This document shows positions 1-12,348 of a stretch of 64,000 nt of DNA, piece after piece. The DNA comes from Zea mays (taxonomy: Eukaryota > Streptophyta > Magnoliopsida > Poales > Poaceae): the NCBI RefSeq assembly GCF_902167145.1, contig NC_050097.1:174374923-174438922 (forward strand), given 5' to 3'. The translations under genes and the position numbers were made by a program. Position 1 is the stretch's first letter; the number at the start of each line of letters is the position of its first letter. The notes under the pieces are model-generated. The model had not been told where the DNA came from and did no database searches. It saw only the letters and a list, made by a program, of their open reading frames with translations.

Positions 1-702
1 AGAGCTCTTGTAATGAATGTGATACTCAGAAATCTTGGATGCTTGGGGTTGTGGTGGTTGGGGGGTATTATAGACCTCAACCACCAACAAGCCGTTGGGG
101 ATGACTGCTGTCGATGGGTGCACCGGACAGTCCGGTGTGCCGCCATGTCACCCAACTGTTAGGGTTCTGGAGAAGTTAACCGTTGGAGTCTTTGTCCTCA
201 TGCGGCACCGGACAGTCTGGTGCCACACTAGGTAGGTCCTGTTCACTGTCTGGTGCGCCTCTGACTTCTGCTCTGACTTCTGATGTGCACTGTTCGCGTA
301 CTGTAGCGTTGTGAGGGTGCCGTTGCAGTCGACTGTTGTGCTGGATAGTCGTTGCTCCGCTGGTGCACCGGACAGTCCGGTGGCACACCGGACAGTCCGG
401 TGAATTATAGCGGAGGGCGTCTGGAGAAACCCGAGAGTGGCTGGTTTGAGCTGTACGGTCCTAGCACACCGGACACTGTCCGGTGGTGCACCGGACAGTC
501 CGGTGCGCCGTTCCTCAGCACACTCTGGTTTCTTTTGCTCCTTTGTATTTGATCCCTAACTTGAATATAAATTGGTTTGTGTTGAACCTTTATTCACCTG
601 TAGAACATATATTCTAGAGCAAACTGGTTAGTCCATATATTTGTGTTGGACATTCAACCACCAAAATTAATTGTGGAAAAGGTTAACCCTGTTTCCCTTT
701 CA
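1..702 (-). mobile_element. Opie/Ji-like copia LTR, truncated by window edge
   Basis: This is the end of a long terminal repeat whose minus-strand start (TGAAAGGGAAACAGGG) is at 702. The minus-strand orientation is inferred from elements A and B, whose LTRs also begin TGAAAGGG on the minus strand. The segment has several ACCGGACAGTCCGGT-type palindromes (about 124-137, 364-402, 468-505), the signature of this LTR group. The sequence right of 702 is not the purine tract expected before a 3' LTR, nor a clear tRNA primer site, so it may be a solo LTR or the outer side of an element lying to the left. The other end and its target duplication are outside the window. Confidence 0.7.
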
Positions 703-1157
703 CCGGCCCCTGGTATACTGGCTATCCTAACCGTCTCGGATCAATATTGTAGCAGGAGACAACCTTGTGTATCGCTTAAGGTCGTTGTATAGCAGCGCAC
801 CCTCAGGACCCTTACTTCTGTTGTATTCAATCCATCTAATCATGCATCTAAGTCTTGCCGAACCCAGTTTCGGGACTAGCCCTTGAATCAGTACGAGGTT
901 TGGACTTCTAGGTACCCGGTCTAGAAGGTACTAAGTTAGCTATTCTAGGGCGGTGGAAGGTGTAGGCTTATGGTACAAGACCAGGCTAAGCGGCTACCTA
1001 GCTCTGGATCACCTTGGAGAACATAGACTTTTCTCTTAGACCAAGTTCCTAGTAATCAAGTCCTCATTCATCATCAAGTCAGGTCCAAAACCAGGTGTAA
1101 GGCTAGATACATAATTTTGACTTCATGATTACAACAGAAGTTTGGACCCACCGAAAG
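703..1157. other. Unassigned flank, target of element E
   Basis: No reading frame of note. Low-complexity features and recognisable termini are absent. The sequence is contiguous with 14864 onward once element E (1163-14858) and one GATAG duplicate are removed. It is probably old repeat material, but I cannot assign it. Confidence 0.4.
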
Positions 1158-1162
1158 GATAG

Positions 1163-1832
1163 TGTTGGGGGCCTTCGTCTTCCGAAGGTCCTCAAAAACA
1201 TGATTTAACAATGTTTTCCAAGTGTAATATATGTACAGGTACCTTCGGACTCGGGTTAAAACTGTACACAATATGAAAAGCATGGTCGAGACGAAGGTTG
1301 ATGCAGCTCCGAAGCTACGCGCAAGGGAGCCTCGGCTCAGCGGCAGAAAAAGGAACTGACTTAAAGGGGAAAAGGCTATCTAGTCCTCGTTGGATTGTCC
1401 TTAAGTCAATAGTAAACATAAAGGGCATGAATGTAATTTTACACAGGCTACGCCCTGTGCCTATAAATAGATGAATAGTACCCCCGTACTGTTCACGCTG
1501 GCTTGTATTCACTCGTGCGTCACACTTGGACTTTTGCCTTCTGTCAAGCCAAAGGTACAAATGTAATTTAATATTGTTCTTATTCATCCATGATGATATA
1601 ATAAAGATATATTAATGATGTCATATGATTATTCATGTTATTTCCCATGTTTCATATGCTTCTTCTTTCATTAACGTATACTGTGATGATGAAGGTACGT
1701 CCTTCATGACCTTCGTCTGAAGATCGTTATATCCTAAGGGAGATAATGCTTCGGAGGACGAAGGGCATTAACCTTTAACATTTTGTGTTGCCTTGTTCTT
1801 AACTCATAGCATTTGAGAACAAGTCCCCAACA
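1163..1832 (+). repeat. Element E 5' LTR
   Basis: It starts TGTTGGGGGCCTTCG and ends AAGTCCCCAACA. It matches 14189-14858 base for base except for scattered substitutions. The Pol II core promoter TATAAATA lies at 1462-1469, about 300 bp from the start, so U3 is about 330 bp. The sequence right after it (TTGCGCGCCCACC, from 1833) corresponds to the TTTGGCGCCCACCG that follows the 5' LTR of element C, and is the candidate tRNA primer-binding site. Confidence 0.93.
1462..1469 (+). promoter_or_regulatory. TATA box in element E 5' LTR
   Basis: TATAAATA preceded by a C/G-rich stretch. The same box is present in the 3' LTR at 14488-14495. It would drive the sense (gag) transcript. Confidence 0.65.
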
Positions 1833-1894
1833 TTGCGCGCCCACCTTCTGGTGTACTCACTTCCACAATCTTCGGTAAAGCATCAACCTTCGTC

Positions 1895-3153
1895 ATGCCG
1901 GTGAAGAAGATAACAGCGCCAGGGGCTGCACTGTAGCCACTGGACACAAACCAAGAGACTCTCTCTCTCCGAGAGGCCAGAAGCCAAAAGAGAAAGGCCA
2001 TTAGTCCAACACTTCAGGAGGAGGAGTTGGACCAGGAGATCAGGGACCTAGAGATCATTCACCAGCAGGTGCAAAGGAAAAAGGAGAAGATGGCTCGGCT
2101 GGCCGACCTTCAGAAGAAGATCGATGAAGCTAATGAGGAAGTGCGTCATCTTACTCAAGATGATCATGACCTAAGGCCCCAACACAGGGAGCTTTGTCAA
2201 GATGGCTCATTCAACGAAGATGAATGGTACGATGATTTTAATCATGGTACCTTTACTTTTGATGATGCTTCTCCCCTGGCAGCAGAATTGCAGGCTATCC
2301 CATGGCCACAATCCTACAAGCCACCTCAGCTACCCATGTACAATGGGCACTCGGACCCAAAGCAATTCTTGATGAGCTATGAGGCAACAATATCCTCATA
2401 TGGAGGCAACGCGACTGTCATGGAAAAGTCCTTCGTCATGGCAGTCTGAAATGTGGCCCAGACATGGTACTCTTCTCTCCGGCCGGGGACAATCACGTCA
2501 TGGCAGAAGCTCAAGGACATGCTGGTTACCAGTTTTCAAGGCTTTCAGACGAAGCTAGTCATAACTCAAGCCTTGTTCCAGTGCACACAAGACCATGAGG
2601 AATACCTTCAGGCGTATGTCCGAAGGTTCTTGCGACTGAGAGCATAAGCGCCCACAGTGCCCAATGAAATCGTCATTGAGGCCATGATCAAGGGTCTTCG
2701 GCCAGGACCTACGGCCCAATACTTCGCCAGGAAACCCCCCAGACTATGGAGAAGCTACTTCAGAAAATGGATGAGTACATCCGGGCTGATAATGACTTCC
2801 GACAGAGAAGGGAGGAAGCTTACAAATTTTCTGAGATGATTAGGGGCTTCGGAGGGAGAATTCACGCTAGGCATGTCAGATCAATCCACAGCTCCAGTCA
2901 GAATGATGACAAAGGAAGCCAGCTTCAGAGGCCACAACACACCTCACAGTCTTTGGGACAGCAGCAAAGCTCCTTCAGGCCACCAGCTCTAAGGGGCAGA
3001 GGCGGCAGGGGCTTCAGAGGAAGATATGGGGATCAGCCCAGGAAAATCTATTACTTATTCTATGGTGAGGACAAGGGCCACACTACAAGAACGTGCCAAA
3101 TCACTATTTTGAAGCAAAAGGAGATTGCCGAAGCAGAAGCTCGGCAGAATTAG
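1895..3153 (+). pseudogene. gag: gag of element E, decayed
   Basis: The ATG at 1895 opens a short frame (MPVKKITAPG), similar in position and start to the gag of element C. The same frame then carries a TAG shortly after and stops at 2447-2449 and 2645-2647, followed by a frameshift near 2740. Recognisable parts are a charged coiled-coil start (about 2027-2160, EIRDLEIIHQQVQRKKEK), the Retrotrans_gag core (about 2330-2730, with YNGHSDPKQFLMSYEA and WYSSLRPGTITSWQ), and a glutamine/glycine-rich tail. It ends in a damaged zinc knuckle (GEDKGHTTRTC, about 3065-3100) in which the first Cys is replaced. The capsid precursor would have packaged element RNA. With three stops and a frameshift no functional Gag is expected. 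Confidence 0.85.
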
Positions 3154-3559
3154 CCGAAGTAGGTTTTACACACTGCTTCGTGCCACTCTCCTTACATACC
3201 AGAGTATGTGGGCAACCAACCTGCAGCTTCTGTTGCTTCGGCAAGCCATTCACAAGCTTCTTGGCCTCAGCTCCCACCGCCACCACCACTGCAGCCTACC
3301 TATTCCCGAAGCTAGCAGCCAGAAGGGCGTCAATAATCCCAACAACAACGTGACTTCAGGGAGGAGTCCGAAGCTCGTACAGTCAATAGTACTATACCAG
3401 AATCAAAACACATATACTGACCGATATCCTGCTTCTGAAATACTTTTACCTTCTAGGCTATTTTACTTTTTGAATAAGGAACATGCAATGAAAACTTAGT
3501 TTTAATTTCTTGTAATGATTTTGATTCTATCAGAATGAAATATATCTTCTTCACAGATT

Positions 3560-3960
3560 TACGAAGCTCAAAAGTCGTTCATAAGGGAATGCAGAGCCAA
3601 CATAAACGAAGCTATAAAAGTCATTCCCAAGGGAGCGCAACGTAAGTTTCGTGCTCAAAAGTCGTTCCCAAGGGAATGCAGAGCCAAATTCGACGAAGAT
3701 ACGAAAAGCCGTTCCTAAGGGATCGCAGCGTAAGTTTTCTGCTCAAAAGTCGTTCCAAAGGGAATGCAGAGCCAAATACCGCTGAAATATAAGGCGAAGA
3801 AGTTCAAAAGTCGTTTCTAAGGGGATGCAGAACTTATACCGCCGAAATAGAAGGCGAAGAAGTTCAAAAGATGTTCCTAAGGAGATGCAGAACTTATATC
3901 ACCGAAATAGAAGGTGAAGAAGCTCAAAAGTCGTTCCTAAGGGGATGCGGAGCTTATGTG
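3560..3960 (+). repeat. Tandem repeats of element E
   Basis: Units centre on CAAAAGTCGTTCCTAAGGG followed by ATGCAGAGC. The right-hand units repeat with an exact 60-bp spacing (unit starts at 3741, 3801, 3861, 3921); the left-hand units are more irregular. The block lies between the sense gag and the end of the antisense gene, the same relative place as the 77-bp repeats of element C. Non-coding tandem repeats in this position are a known trait of Tat-lineage plant gypsy elements. Confidence 0.85.
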
Positions 3961-4455
3961 TTCCAGTGTGGGTGTGTGGGTGTGTGTCTTCGGCATCCTC
4001 ATCATTTTGCATCATATCATCGCATCATTTTGCATAACATCACATCATACATTATATTGCACCAATGACACGAGAATTGAATATGGAGCTGATCTTCGGC
4101 AAATGCTTCGTCAAAATGAAAATGTGCTAAGGCGCGAAGTAAGCTTCGGGAAATACAATTTTATCAGCCTTGTCATAAGAAGGGATCTCTTTTTGCGAAA
4201 CATGGTTATCTTTCTTTACGAAGCATGAATCTTTTTCTTTACAAAGCATGAAAAGAAGGGAAGGTGTTTTTTCGTCGAAGGCTAAAAACGATATGTATAT
4301 AAGTTTCATGCATCACAAAGAAATAAATTACAATAATTTACATATTCGATTCAAAGTTACACACATCAAATATTACAGTCTTGTTACAATAGAAGCATAA
4401 TGTCCATTCTAGTGTCTCATACATCGACCATTTCGAAATGTTTTTACAATAAAGT

Positions 4456-6132
4456 TTATTCTTCTCTGAGAACTTTTTTTGCAACTTCGTTTAAAAGTTT
4501 GTCGACAACTTCGTCGTTAATGGAATCCGCCATATTTATAATGTCCAGCGCTTCCTTCATTTATGGATCAGCTAGGGGATCGTACAGTTCCGGCGGCGGA
4601 GATAGTTCAGCTGAAGTAGGAAAATTAATTAATCCGAAGCCACAAAACAAATACCGAAGCTAAAAACCAAAAAATAATACCTATACGCTTTTCGCGCTCT
4701 GCAGCCTCTTCAGCTCGTCTTGCTTCTGCTCGGGCATCATGGGTGTCTTTTTCACTCTTTTTTATAATTTTATGGGCCATCTCTCGGCCACCATTCACCC
4801 AGACATCATTGTAAAATTTCCCGCCCATCAAGGTTGCTTCAGCTGAAGGATCCTTCGTATCATCCACGGAGAAGGCAGTTTCGGCCTGGGCTATGGCTTT
4901 AATGTGATCGCATCCGGCCTTCTCCAAGATGGCTGAAATTCCCCACGCATCGGAAAACGCGCAGACGTCCCCGCGATCACTCAAAATTTCTTCGAAGGCT
5001 TCGGCTTCTCCACTTATCCATTCAATGACGCCTTCGGGGTCACCTCGTATGAAGTTTTCTTCAGCAGAGTACGCACCCACTTTGGCAAAGCTAGTTTTTA
5101 ATTTTCTCACGCAATCCAAGGATTTCTCAAAGCACCTTTCCTTGGATTCACGAAGTTCTTTAACATTTTTCTCTAGATAATTTTTCCAATATTCGCTAAT
5201 TTCTTGGTTAGCATGTGCGAGTGCGCAGTTTACCTTAGCTTCGGCCAGTTGTCTCCGATGGTCTTCAATTTTAGTTTTCTGGGTTTTGGCCTGAGCTTTG
5301 AAACTAGCTTCGTCTTCCTTTACTTTGTTTACCAATGAAATTAAGATTTTGTCTTTTTCCAGACCTTCGTTTCTCAATTAAATCACCTCTGAATGAAGGT
5401 TATTAAGAGCCATTGTATATCCTTCGTCTTCAATATTCTTCTGCGCCCTAAGGGCATTACTAAGAATTAAGCCCTGCAAAGAGGAGGAAAGATTTGAGCA
5501 TGACAAATAAAATACTTCATTATCAAATTCAAAGCTAACTTCTATACCTTTATACTATTGTATGCTAGGCTGTCAGCGAGATCATCCTTCGACAAAATCG
5601 AAAGACCATCTTCCAGCTTCGGGAATCCCATGCTCTTACCTATCTCCCGGCAAACGGATATTTCTTTGTTGTCCGGGAGACAGTATAAGAAGTCGTCATC
5701 ATTAGTGCTGTTAAACACTAAAGCTTCCTTCGGATATTTCAACTTTCGTGCATAATGTCTAGCTTCCAGAATTTCTTCTTCGGACAATTTCTTCCCTGAA
5801 GCGTGTCGAATGATGTAGTCAACATTTTCGATCGGAGCTTCGGGAGCAGGAGTCTCGATCTTTTCAGGTAAAATCTGCTCTACCATTTTTTCCTCAGGCG
5901 CGACAGGCTTTGTCGCGGCGGGCGCTGAAAGGCCCACTTTCGGCTTCAGCCTGAGTTTTTGTAGCTTCGGCTTCTGATTTCCCAGTTTCGGCTTCGGCTT
6001 GCGCGTTGGCAGCTTCAGCAATTTTCTTCGTAGGAGCAGGGCTCAAGGCCTTTGTAGTCTCCATCACAGCATCCAGCACGTTGGCCATCCTCCTCCTCTT
6101 GGGAGTCGCGGCAGAAGCCTTTTGCATCTTAG
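4456..6132 (-). pseudogene. 3' half of element E antisense gene
   Basis: This continues the minus-strand gene that starts at 13890, beyond the solo LTR. Reading right to left: a basic Pro/Lys segment (ATPKRRRMANVLDAV, from 6127), a frameshift near 5950-6010, then an exon ending at 5548. A 74-bp intron (5547-5474, GTATAG...TTGCAG) is followed by a coiled-coil exon (5473-4687) with a nonsense codon just before residue stretch LRNEGLEKDK. A second intron of 76 bp (4686-4611, GTATAG...TTCAG) leads to a last short exon ending at TAA 4456-4458, with one internal stop. The segment GGREMAHKIIKKSEKDTHDA corresponds to GSHGREVVRERAETARAQ of the element C homologue. Function is unknown. Confidence 0.75.
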
Positions 6133-9100
6133 TGTGGCGGAACCGCTCGAATTATTCTAGCTTAAGTGGCCAAGTCGCACCCTTAAGGGCAGCAACACAC
6201 TTAAACAGGAATAACCAGTCAGTCCCTCGGATCTAGTCCGATAAAGCCACTTACCAGGATCGAATACCACTAGCTCACACGAAGGTGAGGCACAGAGAAA
6301 TACAATAAAGCATAATACCACAAATTTAATAAGTATCAATAGTGATTACATTATCGGAGTTTTAGAAATAATAACCATAAATTTTAATGCAGCGGAAATA
6401 ACTAACGGAGAAAACCGAGTAACATGGCGAAGCCTGGCCACGCTACTCCTCCTGGTCCTCTCCTGCGGAAGCAGTAACCCACTCGACCGTCTATCCCGGT
6501 GGCAGGGATGGAGGCCAAGTCACACCAGGAACCAATCACCCTAAGGGGTACCTGCAAAAATTATGCCACAAGCAAGGCTGAGTATACTAATACTCAGCTA
6601 GACTTACCCGGTGTGAGGAGTCTACTCCTCTACCTTTAGACATGCAGCTGTTTGGCTGAGGGGTTTGGTTTGCCAAGAGCACTAGCTGAGTCTAAAATCA
6701 AGTTTTAGCTTTTCAAGTTTTAGTATGCTCCTTTTTAAACTAGATGAGTACCTAGCTACTCATACATGGTATCAAACATTTTTAGCAATCAACATCTTTT
6801 GCCAGTCAACTCATTTCCACTTATTACTCAATGCAGTACAATGGATCAAGCAGTCTCATTAGCTGCGAGAAGCAGACGATTCGAATCGAGTTTTTATCCT
6901 TGCAAGGTAAACCTAAACACACGATGTGGCGAGACACTCCGTCCCCACACACATCAACCGTCCCCATCGATTCCCTGGCAACAGATCAGGGCTCACCACC
7001 TTGGCGTACAATGCCTCACTGACCCCGGCTGCCGTCGTGCAGTGACCGCACTTGTACCCACCATAACCGGAATGGGAGACCACGTCTCAGGTCGCGTGAG
7101 GGGATATGTCTGCGGGCAGGTTCAATCAGGTACTAGGCTTACCGATTTACCATATTTCTCGGCATATGTTTAGTACATTCAAACGCTTGACACAGGTATC
7201 CGCACGTTAATCCTTATTCCAATTTCATCTCGTAGACCACGCATCCCCATGGATCCGTGTCCACAGACCAATCATCAATATTTTATGAAAGTGGGTACAA
7301 CCAATTCCTGACCTCGCGCGAGTGCTAGAAAAATCACTCGACTTCTACCGAGATCCCTAATTAGTAAAGCAGCTACTCGACCTAGCATACTAGTATCCAT
7401 CTCAAAAGGTATCCTGAGTCATGCAACTAAGGTTCCAAACAACTCCTACACTTAAGTGCACAATATAAGCCTACAAACATTAAGTGTAGTAAAATATCAT
7501 ATATATAAACGGTTATGCATAAAACCGGGGCTTGCCTTTAATTTAACACTTCGATAGTGTTTGCTGGGGTGGGTACTCGCTTGGCGAGCATCCACTGGTT
7601 AAGTCCATTCTTCAGGTCGTCCACCAACTGCATCTGGTGGTTGGCACCACATCACTTGCTCGATCATCATCTCTCGGTCCTAAATGAGATGCAAGATGCA
7701 TATGTATGAATATATTGAAAGTAACACAAGATATACAATGACACAGTGACGAACTAAACGTTAAATGAGAAGACACCGTAAACAACCATACACTAGCATT
7801 AGTTATCTACACGTTATCGATGTCCAACATTAACACCTTTAAAAAGACCACAACATTTTATTTATTTACGCAACACAACTATGACATTATAAGTACGCGC
7901 ACTTTATTTGTTTGGATACGACTTTTCATTAGTTCTCCTATTGATCGCGCACAAGCATCACCGACAACACAAATTCACTAGAGGATATAAGCGTCAATAT
8001 CTATGGAACTCCTATATCGCAATCACTAGAGAAAGGAACATATAAAACATGACACACATGCATTATTAAGCCTAGTCATGGCAAGCCTATATTAATTTAG
8101 TGCTAACCAACCATTTTTAGCCAAAAAGTGTGAACTAACAATCAAATAAGCACTAGCAGAATTTTTGGACAGCAATACAGTAGTCACTTGTTTTATTCAT
8201 AACTCTTCAATTATTAGGCCAAAAATATCAAACTAGGACTTTCTGAAAAGCTGAAAAAGTGAACTACAACTTTGGTATTTTCATCACAACATGATTCAAC
8301 ACTTAGTAAGGTTGAATTGTGGAAACACAGCAGCTCTGTCCAGATTTGGACAGATTCAGACTTGCAACTTCAAAAATTCACAACTAAAGATTCAGACATC
8401 CAAACAAATTGATCCTAGACTTTCTAGAAAGGTAATGAAATTGTTTACATACCATTTGTAAACATCTCAAGGTGATTCAATATTTAACTAAGGATAAAAT
8501 ACACTAGAAGACTTTGCTGTCCAAAACTGGGCAGATTCAGTATTCACACTTCAAACACATGTAACTTAATCTTCAGACCACCAAAAAGAGTGATCCAAGA
8601 CATTTTAGAAAGCTTAGCAAAAGTACTACACAACTTTTGTAATCACCAAGGGGTGATTCCATGTTGAACTGAATCAAACAATTCAGTTTTCGAAATTTGT
8701 TCTGTCAGTGGACAGAACACAGCGACCAGTTTGTAAAATTCATAACTCCTAAACTGTCAGGCCTATGGCTGTCAAATTTTAACACAAGAAAGATAATAAA
8801 ATTATCTACCACTTTTCTATAGCACATATCTACAGAAAACACAATTTAGTTCATCAAACATACAACATACCAAAAACAGTACGTGCAGCCCAAAACAGCA
8901 ATCAATACATTTCAGCTTCTATACAATTCAAGAATTGCCGCGTTCTAGAGACTTGAATTATTATAACATTTTGACATTTGTTAGAGTTAAAATAACCAAG
9001 TGAGAACTAACAAGTGGACTTACTAATTTTTATCCGTGTCATTATGAGCACTAGAAGTACCATATTTAATTAACAACGCATTCTCCCCGATAATCGATAT

Positions 9101-12100
9101 CGAAGTGTTGTTCACACAATAATTTGCATTTTAACTTAGACCTCACATGAGCACTAATACTTTTCATCCGTGACCACAACCATACGTATTTAGACTACAA
9201 CAAGCAAATCATCGTGACCACGAGCTTAACTAAAGTCATCTAACAAGTTGGTTAACCAGTATAAAACTTAGCAAGTATTTTAGACTTCGCAACTCAAAAA
9301 CATAGGTGGGAGCAGGTTAATTAGTTTTTCTTAACCATTTTCTCAACTTAATCTGGACAACACACAATTCACTTAAAACACCATATTTTAGGAGACCTCA
9401 CATGTCGAGCATCAATTTATAACCTAAGTGACTCAACCTCTATCACACTTGACAACTACCACATCACCCGATTTATCTATTTGGAACACCGCCTGCCTAG
9501 CGTACTACTAGTACCCCGCATTTTGACTCGACTTAAAAACATAGAGGAAGCGATGACTACTTCGGCATGTCACCACCTCACTACACAAGCCAAAATTATT
9601 ATTATTTAACCACACGCCTAGATAAGCATGATTTCAATTCAACTTGCCCATATTTTAAATCTCGGCATAAGCTTGGCTATTGGCTAACGAAGTGACCATT
9701 TTCTAATTACCAACATACACCACCTTCACCATTTGTGGATACTTGCACGACACACGGCTATTGTAATACATCACAAGTACATACAGCCCCATCAGTAAAG
9801 CACCAGCACATTTCCAAAAATTCCCCGAGACTACGACGACAAGGCATCGATCCGCCATACAACAAAAATCATGACGAAGACGATAGGTGCTATCAACTAA
9901 TCGTTTAAAAATATTAGACTTACTTCTCGCTTTGCCACTACAACACCCTTTAGTCATATGAACATCGGAAGCATCCTTCACACGGTTATACGACAGCAAT
10001 CTAACGTTGTGTTACACCAGACATACATCTTCCTTCGTTGCGAGTATAACCATATTACGGCATATACCCGCACACTTCAAACAAATATCTTACGCCACCA
10101 TCACTATGATACACCACGGCACACACGCACATATGTGTCCCCACGTTACGCACAAGGCCTCAACAGCATAGTGACTCTAACAGGATTAATCATACTCCTC
10201 ATTCGCGTCGACTATCCCAATCATCGATCACATGCATAAAACAATACACTTTTCACGTAGACACCCATCGATGCATTCCCCAACACATAATCCGCATTTT
10301 AAAAATTTATCCTCACAGCAAACCACACATCAAACACATTATTACCGAAACTTAAAAACATCTGAGCCCTCTTTCTAACTCGTTTTCTTTCGCCACAAAC
10401 TTCAATCCATACCAATACAATTTTTACACATATACACATATGCACAACATTGACCAAAGCTTAAATAGATTAATCCACAAAATACCAAGTGAACAACCTG
10501 GACGAAACGAGATTAGTCACATGGGTTGTCCACAAGGCTCGGCGTTTCGTCGAACGGACAAGGCACGAAGCGCGGCGTCGACGGTTGCTGCGATGACACA
10601 AGAGTTCATGAATTTGGCATATCGTCGAACACCACGGACACAAAAACAGCAAGGATAGCGGGGTGTCTCACCGGGGGTCGACGACGTCGCGAGCGGGGCT
10701 GCGCACAACACAATATTTCACACGGGCATTTCGTCGAACAGCCAAGGGGCATTTAAGAGAACCGCAAGGGGCGCTCAGCTAGGGGAGGGAAGCAGGGGTG
10801 CTGCGCTACGGGGAGAGGGAGATAGGGGCGCTGTCCTTGGAAGGAAGAAGAGCTCCTGCGCGTCGGGGGAGGCTGCTCGCCATGGACGACGACGAGCTCG
10901 CTGTGGCTGCTGTTTTGTGGGGAAGAGAGGAGGAGCAGGGGAGGGCGTCGGGGATCCACTGCGGTATGCGCGCTGGGGCTTGGGGGAGGGAGATGTTGCT
11001 GCTGTTGGGCGTCGACAAGAGGTAGAAGAAGGGGCGCTGCTTCTTGCTGCTGAAGGTACAAGAAAGGGGACGAGCCCATATGGGAGCAGGGAGGGAGCTC
11101 GCCCGCACCATGGAGGGCAGAGGCACGGCGCCGTGTACCAGGGACATAGGAGCAAGGAGAAGCGACGGCCGATGGGGGAGTTCGGCTGCTCGAGCTTTGC
11201 CGGCGCCATGGGAGTCTCTGCGCACGCACAAGAGAACAGAGGGGAGGAGAAGGAGCTGTCGCCTAGCCTGAAGGGGGCGCGCTGGAGAGGAAAGTCTGGG
11301 CGCTGGGAGGTGGAGGCGTCATGGCTGCTGGCTTGCTCCCTGCGCGCTAGCGAGAAGGAAGGGAGGAAGCTCCCTGCGCGTCGCCGTGGACAGCAGAGGG
11401 AGGAAGAAGAAACGTGCTGGCTGTTGATGCCGTGAAGGAGAAGGAGACAGGAAAAGAGAAGGTGGCGGCTAGGAAAATTAGAGGGGTGGGAATGGAAAAT
11501 TGCCAAGGGCAAGGGGAGAGGGGTCCTATTTATAGACATGTGGTAGGGTTAGGGTTTTCTTAGTGGGCCTATTGGGCTGGGTTGGCTGGCCCAAAACGCT
11601 AAATCGGGCCGCTCTAATTTATTACCATTTTATTATATGGTGTTTTGGTTAAACACGGATTATCCGATCGCTAATTATTTCCCGGAATACAAACGCTCCT
11701 GCGGAATTCGTCTCTACGGAGAACAGAGCGAATTTGGGTTTCAACGAACGGACGATTGAGCGATTAATTCAGCCGAGAGTTGGATTTGATTTCGCTCGGA
11801 AATAATTCCTCGCACACTATTTTAGAAATAAATGTTTCTCTCAGACTTCTGATCGACTTCGGATTTTTAGTCGGAGAAATCGGATTGTGACATTTTAAAA
11901 TCGTTGTTGATACGGGGTTTTGAGTTCAGTCCAGACATGAGATATTTGGCGGAGTGGAGTAAGAATTAATTAGAGGACGACATATTGAGCACTCCGTTTG
12001 AGAGTACAGACTTGGATAAAATAGTCGGACATAGATCAACGTTCGAGGAATTAAAATCGGGCTCAGACCAAATAACAGCCGTCGAGAGTTTGATTTAATG

Positions 12101-12348
12101 AGCTTTTAGATGAGATTTATAAATTGAGATTGATTAACGAGTTTGCATTCGCGCTGAGAATAAAAAGTTTTAACACGCTCCAAAATTGGTTGTTTCTCGC
12201 GATCGAATAACTCTGAATTCGGTGAACTTCCAAGAGAAAGCCTCATAAACAGAGATAGGCACGATCGAGAAATAGAAATTTTCACTGAGCATCCGAGATT
12301 AGGATAAATCTCTCGACATAACACGAAATAAACACCTGGGGTGTCACA
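6133..12348 (-). mobile_element. 6.2-kb solo LTR inserted in the antisense gene of element E
   Basis: On the minus strand it starts TGTGACACCCCAGGTG (12348) and ends GGTTCCGCCACA (6133), with the perfect target duplication CTTAG at 6128-6132 and 12349-12353. I see no direct repeat of either end within it, so it is best read as one LTR left by LTR-LTR recombination, unusually long at 6,216 bp. The candidate TATA box is at 11528-11535, placing U3 at about 820 bp and leaving a very long transcribed part. The middle is AT-rich and non-coding. The stretch 10750-11520 is GC-rich with overlapping open frames on both strands. The end region (about 6133-6560) has a compact Pro/Gly-poor sequence typical of grass LTR 3' ends. 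Confidence 0.85.
11528..11535 (-). promoter_or_regulatory. TATA box of the 6.2-kb solo LTR
   Basis: TATAAATA on the minus strand, followed by AGGACCCC and a pyrimidine-rich leader. It is about 820 bp from the minus-strand start of the LTR, a reasonable U3 length, and supports the minus orientation. Confidence 0.6.

Noticed and set aside
10753..11539. Several overlapping open frames of 140-254 codons on both strands in the solo LTR.
   Set aside because: The segment is GC-rich and low in stop codons on all frames. The peptides are low-complexity (Ser/Pro/Leu or Gly/Arg/Glu), with no domain and no frame preference. They are the transcribed leader region of a large LTR.
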